From Paenibacillus sp. JCM 18996 (GTDB taxonomy: Bacteria > Bacillota > Bacilli > Paenibacillales > NBRC-103111), in the NCBI GenBank assembly GCA_001313085.1, contig BBFE01000032.1, positions 1 to 45,153 of the forward strand: a stretch of 45,153 nt of DNA. The letters are read 5' to 3'. Each line of letters opens with the position of its first letter. Within the stretch, counting starts at the first letter, position 1. Position numbers and translations under genes: made by a program. Shown piece by piece: positions 40,797 to 45,153 of the stretch. Under the pieces are notes generated by a model. It was not told the origin of the DNA. It ran no database searches and saw only the letters and a list, made by a program, of their open reading frames with translations.

Positions 40797-41384
40797 ATGA
40801 ATTCAAACAAAGTGATACAGATTGTAGGCTATAAAAAAAACACCGGCAAGACTACGTTAGTGTCCAGGCTGATCTCTGTGCTCAAGCGCAAAGGGATGTG
40901 TGTCGGCACCGTAAAGCATGACGGCCATTCTTTCGAAATCGATCACCCTGACTCGGATACGTGGAAGCATCGTGAAGCTGGAGCGGATCTGGTCGGGATC
41001 ACTTCAAAGCATGGACTGACGGCTTTTGTGGAGCAGCGGGCTTACAGCTTGGAGGACATGCTGGCAAGAATGGAAGCGGCGGACGTGGTCCTTGTCGAAG
41101 GATTCAAGCAGGAGGCTTATCCCAAATTGCTAATGGTCAGGACCGCGGAGGATCTTCTGCTTCTTCATTCTGTCCGGAACATTAAAGCGGTCGTTTCCTG
41201 GATAGACCTTGACTCCCTGCCTTCGGAGCAGACCCTGGAAGTGCCATGGTTTGGAGTTGATGAGATAGACCGGATTGCAGAATATATGGAAAAAAGCTCG
41301 TTTGCTTTGAGCCGGCAGGTTATGGCGAAGCGGCAGCGGGGTCTGACCACCGGCCGTGCAGAGCCGCAACGGGCGCAGGGATAA
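40797..41384 (+). CDS. mobB: MobB, molybdopterin-guanine dinucleotide biosynthesis GTPase
   Basis: P-loop protein that assists MobA. IVGYKKNTGKTTLVSRL is the Walker A region, KHDGHSFEIDHPDSDTWKHREAGA is the MobB signature, and VLVEGFKQEAYPKL the later conserved motif. The A8 run 40833-40840 inserts one Lys, giving GYKKNTGKTT; homologues have GYKNxGKTT, which keeps the GxxxxGKT spacing, so the true run is probably five. ATG 40797 is 18 bases after mobA. The last 15 residues (RGLTTGRAEPQRAQG) come from the second copy of the 42-bp repeat. Confidence 0.88.
   Translation: MNSNKVIQIVGYKKNTGKTTLVSRLISVLKRKGMCVGTVKHDGHSFEIDHPDSDTWKHREAGADLVGITSKHGLTAFVEQRAYSLEDMLARMEAADVVLVEGFKQEAYPKLLMVRTAEDLLLLHSVRNIKAVVSWIDLDSLPSEQTLEVPWFGVDEIDRIAEYMEKSSFALSRQVMAKRQRGLTTGRAEPQRAQG
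41340..41381 (+). repeat. 42-bp GC-rich repeat, copy 2 (mobB 3' end)
   Basis: Second copy of the element at 40699-40740, 641 bases further on and read in a different frame. It ends 3 bases before the end of the mobB stop codon. Confidence 0.7.
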
Positions 41385-41391
41385 CCACGCG

Positions 41392-41466
41392 CTGGGAAAA
41401 AATAAGCTGAATTCGCAGGAGTTGAATGTTCAGAGCCCGTAACTTTTCCCAGGAGCTGCGTCCTGG
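41392..41466 (+). terminator. Folded 3' region after mobB with alternative stems
   Basis: CTGGGAAAA (41392-41400) pairs with TTTTCCCAG (41444-41452), enclosing CTGAA/TTCAG (41406-41410 with 41429-41433). A second stem CCAGGA/TCCTGG (41449-41454 with 41461-41466) shares CCAG with the first, so the two exclude each other. No strong T-tract follows. It ends 7 bases before the desaturase promoter, so it is probably the end of the mobAB transcript. Confidence 0.4.
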
Positions 41467-41473
41467 CCTTCGT

Positions 41474-41502
41474 TTGACAAGAAGCCGTTTTCATTGTATG
41501 GT
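41474..41502 (+). promoter_or_regulatory. Sigma-A promoter of the desaturase gene
   Basis: Perfect -35 TTGACA (41474-41479), 17-base spacer, and -10 TATGGT (41497-41502), 37 bases ahead of the ATG. Confidence 0.75.
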
Positions 41503-41539
41503 GAAGGTTATATGTCGTACTAGGGAGCTAAAAATCATA

Positions 41540-42455
41540 ATGCCATTTGAGAATTACAGATTGAATGTTTTTTGACCCGAAGCTGGAGCCGTTGTTGACA
41601 GATTTGTACGCACAGCACCGCATACGAGCCGCTAACATAGATTGGAGTTACCACGAATTTATCCCTTGGGAGCTGGGACGCAGCTTCAAAGAAACACCTT
41701 GGTCCCCCGATCAGCGCACTCTTCCCGATCCTATATATACCGCTGTCGAAACTTCGCTTCTCACTGAAGTCAACCTTCCGTTTTTTTTACCATCATTTAG
41801 CTGTCACCTTTAGAGGCTCCTTGCAAGTGCTGCAAGATTTTATCCATACCTGGGTATCCGAGGAGGATCAGCATTCATCGCTGCTGGAGACATATTTGAT
41901 CATCACCCGCAACGCAAACCCGCATGAACTGCACCGACTGCGCAAGACCGTGGTGGAGATCGGCTTTGTACCGGATTTCGATACAGCTATGGAAACGATG
42001 GTCTATACTACGGTCCAGGAATTGGCAACACTTGTTTTCTATAATAACGTAGCGAAGGCCGCGGCTCCTTACGACAAGAACCTGGCCAATCTGCTGCGCA
42101 GACTTGCCAAGGATGAGGCGCTTCATTTTGCTTTTTTTTACCGCGATGCAGTAAAGGGATATCTTGGAGTCGACCATAATTTCATCTATTTCATTCACAA
42201 AGCCATTATAAATTTTGCCATGCCGGGTATGGATATGCCGAACTTCAAAGACCGGATGGACCTTATAGCCAAGGAAGCCAACTACGGCCGGTGTCTTACT
42301 TCAACCAGGTGTTCGACCATTTGATGGAAGTATGGAGTGTCGAACAGCTTCAACCGAGCAGGGCGGAAGCGGAAGCGGCGAAGCGGGATTTGCTGGCTTA
42401 CCGCGCCAAGCTAAAGCGGATTAGCGAAAGAATGGCCGCCCGGGGCATGCATTGA
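41540..42455 (+). CDS. Acyl-ACP desaturase (soluble di-iron, FA_desaturase_2), frameshifted
   Basis: Soluble di-iron enzyme of the stearoyl-ACP desaturase family, which places double bonds in ACP-bound fatty acids. The iron ligands are in WVSEEDQHSSLLETYL (plant EENRHG motif) and LAKDEALHFAFFYRDAV (plant DEKRHE motif). ATG 41540 follows AGGGAG. The T6 run near 41569-41574 fits with five (NVFDPKLEPLLTDLY). Further breaks are at T8 (near 41780) and near 42290, after which the frame reads VSYFNQVFDHLMEVWSVEQL and ends ERMAARGMH at 42455. About 305 residues. Bacilli usually use membrane-bound desaturases, so this type is less usual here. Confidence 0.85.
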
Positions 42456-42474
42456 AATCTATGTAATGTGGAGC

Positions 42475-42511
42475 TGCAAAAACGGCCGGTTTTTTTGCAC
42501 TCTTTTTTTTG
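42475..42511 (+). terminator. Terminator of the desaturase gene
   Basis: TGCAAAAAC (from 42475) pairs with GTTTTTTTGCA (to 42499) around GGCCG, followed by TC and a T8 tract. Confidence 0.75.
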
Positions 42512-42653
42512 TTGATAGGAAATTATGATTACGGCGGCTGCGGGTAAAATGTTGATAAATTCGATAAAGTTCAACGAGGCGCTTATTCAATCATCTTCTC
42601 CACTATATCGCCAATGTAAGCCATTGCAGAAATCATCTATATCGCCACACATC

Positions 42654-43601
42654 TCAGAACGAGAAGCTCAATTGAACCGGTTCCTCGTTCTTGGCAATGG
42701 AGGCGTCTTTCCTGCGGTCGCGGTAAGGTTCCAGGGCATTCAACCCGCTGGCCGACAGCAAAGATTGTATCATCTTGGCCACAGGAGTGCGGTAGCTGTC
42801 GGGGACATACGCGGAGCCGCGGTACATATCGGCAAATTTGCCGACAAGGTGGGGGTAGTGGCTCTGCAAAGTCTGGAAGAACCACACCTTCACCTCGGAT
42901 GTGCTGAACCGAAGGAAGGAAGACATGACAAAGGCAGCCTTTGATTCCACAGCCCCTTCGATCAATTGCTTCAAATCATCTTCGCAGTCGGTTATGAACG
43001 GCAGGATCGGCGCCATAAATATTCCGGCCGGTATTCCCTCGCTGTTCAGCTGTTTAACGGTCTCCAATCGCTTGGACGGAGAAGGTGTAGAAGGCTCGAA
43101 CTGCTTCCAGATCGTCCTGTTCAATGTACTGACACTGATATTCACAGATGTGATATTCATCTTCTTGAGCAGATCGAGATCTTTAAGAATCAGCGGAGAC
43201 CTTGTGGTTACACTGGTCGGGATTTCATAACGGGCCAACAGCTCCAAGCAGGCGCGTGTCAGGCCGGCCGTCGCCTCGACGGGCTGGTAAGGATCAGTTG
43301 CCGTACCTATCGCTACGTTGCCCAGGCCGCTGAGTCCTTTCCTCGTACGGCTCAGCTTCTCCAATTGGGCTTCCAGCGCCTCGGCTGCATTGGATTTGAG
43401 AAAAAAAATGTGGTTCTGAAACGTGTCGTCCGCTTCCTCCCCGAGAAAGGAGTGGGTCGAGCGGGCATAGCAAAAAACTGCACCCATGCTGCAGCCGCGA
43501 TACGGGTTGATCGACCATTGGAACGGCATCATGGGTGACTTAACGGCATTAAGTATGGTCTTGGACTGCAAAGTGTCGTAGCGTACAATACGGCGCTGCA
43601 T
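42654..43601 (-). CDS. Radical SAM protein, Rv2578c/SPL-like family
   Basis: Iron-sulfur radical SAM protein of the family often named Rv2578c-like or SPL-related; reaction unknown. INPYRGC opens the cluster motif, followed by IGTATDPYQPVEA, TRSPLILKDLDLL, VNISVSTLNRTIWKQFEPSTPSPSKRLE and FMAPILPFITD, all typical. The cluster site reads CSMGAVFC, lacking the middle Cys. With one G restored in CCCATGCT (43483-43490) and the A6 run 43472-43477 read as five, it becomes CSHGCSFC, the required CxxxCxxC. An A8 run (43401-43408) likewise gives HIFFLKSN where relatives have one Phe less. About 315 residues. Confidence 0.85.
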   Translation of the reverse strand: MQRRIVRYDTLQSKTILNAVKSPMMPFQWSINPYRGCSMGAVFCYARSTHSFLGEEADDTFQNHIFFLKSNAAEALEAQLEKLSRTRKGLSGLGNVAIGTATDPYQPVEATAGLTRACLELLARYEIPTSVTTRSPLILKDLDLLKKMNITSVNISVSTLNRTIWKQFEPSTPSPSKRLETVKQLNSEGIPAGIFMAPILPFITDCEDDLKQLIEGAVESKAAFVMSSFLRFSTSEVKVWFFQTLQSHYPHLVGKFADMYRGSAYVPDSYRTPVAKMIQSLLSASGLNALEPYRDRRKDASIAKNEEPVQLSFSF

Positions 43602-43746
43602 GAATACACCTCTTTTTTCAAACGAATGCGAATATATGTTCTTATTTTAACAGAGTCCGAGTAATAAAGCAAACCGTTAAGTAAACTGCGGACGGAGTGT
43701 ATACGAAAAGGAAATTAACTGGCATGCGTCAACGACCCAGTATTTT

Positions 43747-44377
43747 TTAGAAGACCAGATTTGTGTAAGCCAGATAAGATTTACCGAGGCGGTAATAATA
43801 GTCGACGACCTTCGCGTTCAAGTCCCTGTATTTGAGCGGTACGGGCGGCAAGGCATCCGCCTGCTCCTGCGTCCAAACCGCTTGGCCCGGTGCCACGAAA
43901 CGGTTGTCGGCAATATGAACATGCTCAGCGATCACCGATCCGTGCATAATGACGCAGCTGCGGCCGATGTCAGCCATATAGATGGAGACATTTTGCCCGA
44001 CGAATGTGTTGCGCCCGATGAACAAGGGGCCGTGTGCGCAAGTATGGTGAAGAATGCTCACGTCCCCATCTATATAGACGCCGACCGGGTGCCCGTTGAT
44101 CAGCATGGTCTCTCCGGGATGGCAGTGGATAATGACATAATCCTGCAGATTGGTGCGGGGTCCTATGTAGCAAGGAGGGGAAGCGTCGGCGCGGATAATA
44201 TTATGAAATCCCACGAACACATCGTCGGCCACAAAAAACGTCTCCGACAATCATCGAGCCGGTGCCTAACACGGCGATGTCGCTGATATTGGGGTAAGCG
44301 GGGACGGGAGCTTCGGCCATGGGAGGATTCGGGGCGATAATCTGCATGAGCGGGTAGACGCCTGGTTGTCTATGCAT
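43747..44377 (-). CDS. Gamma-carbonic-anhydrase-like left-handed beta-helix protein, frameshifted
   Basis: Hexapeptide-repeat protein (LbH fold). His residues in NLQDYVIIHCHPG and ILHHTCAHGPLFIG match the zinc ligands of gamma-class carbonic anhydrases, and the repeats FIGRNTFVGQNVSI and SVIAEHVHIADN form the helix. ATG 44377 follows AAAGGAG and gives MHRQPGVYPLMQI. The T6 run near 44233-44238 read as five joins GSMIVGDVF to VADDVFVGFHN. About 209 residues. Activity on bicarbonate is an inference; related acetyltransferases share the fold but lack this His set. Confidence 0.75.
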
Positions 44378-44518
44378 CGTACTTCAACTCCTTTGTAAGA
44401 AGCTATGAAAGGGGCCCAAGGATCATGCAAGTACGAAGCGACACCGGAGCAGAGTATTTTTTTCGTGGAAACGAAGCGCTGCGAAGCACGGCATAGGTTT
44501 TGCAGCGGATTGATCAAG

Positions 44519-44757
44519 ATGTCCAAAATTATGGCATTAAAGCTTAAGTATAATCCAGAGCAAACCCATAATTAGTTAGTAGGTTGTCTGCTGCATGATA
44601 TGGGGAAAATCCTTATTCCGGATGAAATACTAAAAAAAGAATCCTCATTATCGGAGACAGAGTGGGAAAAAATAAGACGTCATCCCGTGTCAGGAGCGAA
44701 TTTGGCTGCAAAACTTGGAATTCAAAATCGACACGTGATTGAAACCATACAAAAAAT
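44519..44757 (+). pseudogene. HD-GYP domain relic
   Basis: Part of an HD-GYP cyclic-di-GMP phosphodiesterase domain: MALKLKYNPEQTHN, then LVGCLLHDMGKILIPDEIL with the HD metal pair and DEILKKESSLSETEWEKIRRHP. The frame contains a TAG at 44567-44569. The fragment lacks everything before the HD motif that a receptor would need, and stops after LAAKLGI, before the GYP motif. Both ends are missing, so it is a remnant. It lies 70 bases from a GC-rich gene on the other strand. Confidence 0.6.
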
Positions 44758-44827
44758 CTCTTTTTTTGCGTTTACAAAAAATAGGGTTTTTTTTATTGCA
44801 GTCGGCGGGGAACGCAGCGTAGGTCTG

Positions 44828-45153
44828 TTACTTGCTTTTGGCCAATTGATTCAGGGCCTCGTCGATCGTCGGATCCGGGCTGAGGCGGGCTTTAGTCCGG
44901 CTCAGGCGGGCGAGCCCGGCTGCTTGCGCGCGACTGCGTCGAGCAGCAGCTCGTCTTTGGCGGCATCCTGGCTCTCCCACGTCGCTGCGAAGCGGACGCG
45001 GTGGGAGACGCCAGGATGTCGTAGCTTGCGGCCAAGTGCTGTCGGCGGAGCGACAATGAGCGTATGCAGCCGCAAGCTTTTGCGCTTGCCGAGCTCGCAA
45101 GCCGGTCGCGCATGGCGGGCGATACGTGCCCGACACCGTCGGTGACCATGACG
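44828..45153 (-). CDS. VWA-domain protein, C-terminal part, cut by the window end
   Basis: Runs off the right edge. MVTDGVGHVSPAMRDRL resembles the VTDG metal-site (MIDAS) loop of von Willebrand A domains, as in YehP or CoxE-type proteins. It is followed, one frame over, by ELGKRKSLRLHTLIVAPP and VRFAATWESQDAAKDELLLDAV, and in a third frame by the tail DPTIDEALNQLAKSK that stops at 44828. Breaks fall near 45095 and 44905. Base composition is clearly richer in G and C than the rest of the window. The assignment rests on a short motif and the strand pattern. Confidence 0.5.
   Translation of the reverse strand, partial: SWSPTVSGTYRPPCATGLRARQAQKLAAAYAHCRSADSTWPQATTSWRLPPRPLRSDVGEPGCRQRRAAARRSRAQAAGLARLSRTKARLSPDPTIDEALNQLAKSK

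Noticed and set aside
41392..41466. A molybdenum cofactor riboswitch between mobB and the desaturase
   Set aside because: The folded segment lies upstream of a strong promoter for the next gene and I cannot match it to the Moco RNA consensus; it is more likely the 3' end of the mobAB transcript.
42966..43538. Plus-strand 190-codon open frame
   Set aside because: It is the complement of the radical SAM gene, which has strong family motifs on the minus strand.

Overview
The window comes from a spore-forming Gram-positive bacterium, most likely a member of the Paenibacillaceae. The signs are GerA-type germinant receptor operons, a tandem pair of CotS-like spore kinases, YdjO and CspA cold-shock proteins, a Bacillus-like NamA, and an inositol operon with close matches to B. 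subtilis IolD, E, C, A, J, G and B. I see no tRNA, rRNA, CRISPR array, complete transposon or prophage.

Layout. 50-3520 (+): lysine-type permease, GNAT acetyltransferases, a membrane protein and a small acidic protein. 3566-5509 (-): two CotS-like kinases. 5653-8215: TRM11-like methyltransferase (+), aldose-1-epimerase-like protein (-) and a small thioredoxin-reductase-like flavoprotein (-). 8293-13799: germination locus, with one GerB-type permease on the minus strand and a divergent gerB-gerA-gerC-small membrane protein operon. 13858-23165 (+): iolDECAJGB plus a LacI regulator, with palindromic operators just after the promoter. 23241-25745: DUF3298-like protein, NamA, YdjO and CspA. 26250-30565 (-): alpha/beta hydrolase, membrane-anchored MurF, Ddl and VanX-type dipeptidase. 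30668-31071: flavohaemoglobin relic behind a possible Fnr-type promoter. 31256-39811: FAD oxidoreductase, a divergent GntR-LacI chimera, and a sugar ABC transporter (lipoprotein plus two permeases, no ATPase) followed by a metallophosphoesterase and a HAD phosphatase. 40076-42455: MobA, MobB and a soluble acyl-ACP desaturase. 42654-45153: radical SAM protein, gamma-carbonic-anhydrase-like protein, HD-GYP relic and the end of a GC-rich VWA-domain gene.

An overriding property is that most genes are broken by frameshifts. Most breaks lie at A or T runs of 6-8 bases, and shortening the run by 1-3 bases restores a conserved protein. Others look like single lost bases in G/C doublets or short runs. 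This is most simply a low-quality consensus rather than biology. I give each gene as one reconstructed span with its breaks, and treat as true relics only fragments that no local correction repairs.

The most interesting signals that are not explained by sequence error are a 42-bp repeat shared by the 3' ends of mobA and mobB in different reading frames, an ATGAT repeat with 19-20 bp period between iolG and iolB, an exact 60-bp-spaced motif pair at the sugar-transporter promoter, an RBS-hiding leader hairpin ahead of a CotS-like gene, and the hydrolase-MurF-Ddl-VanX operon.
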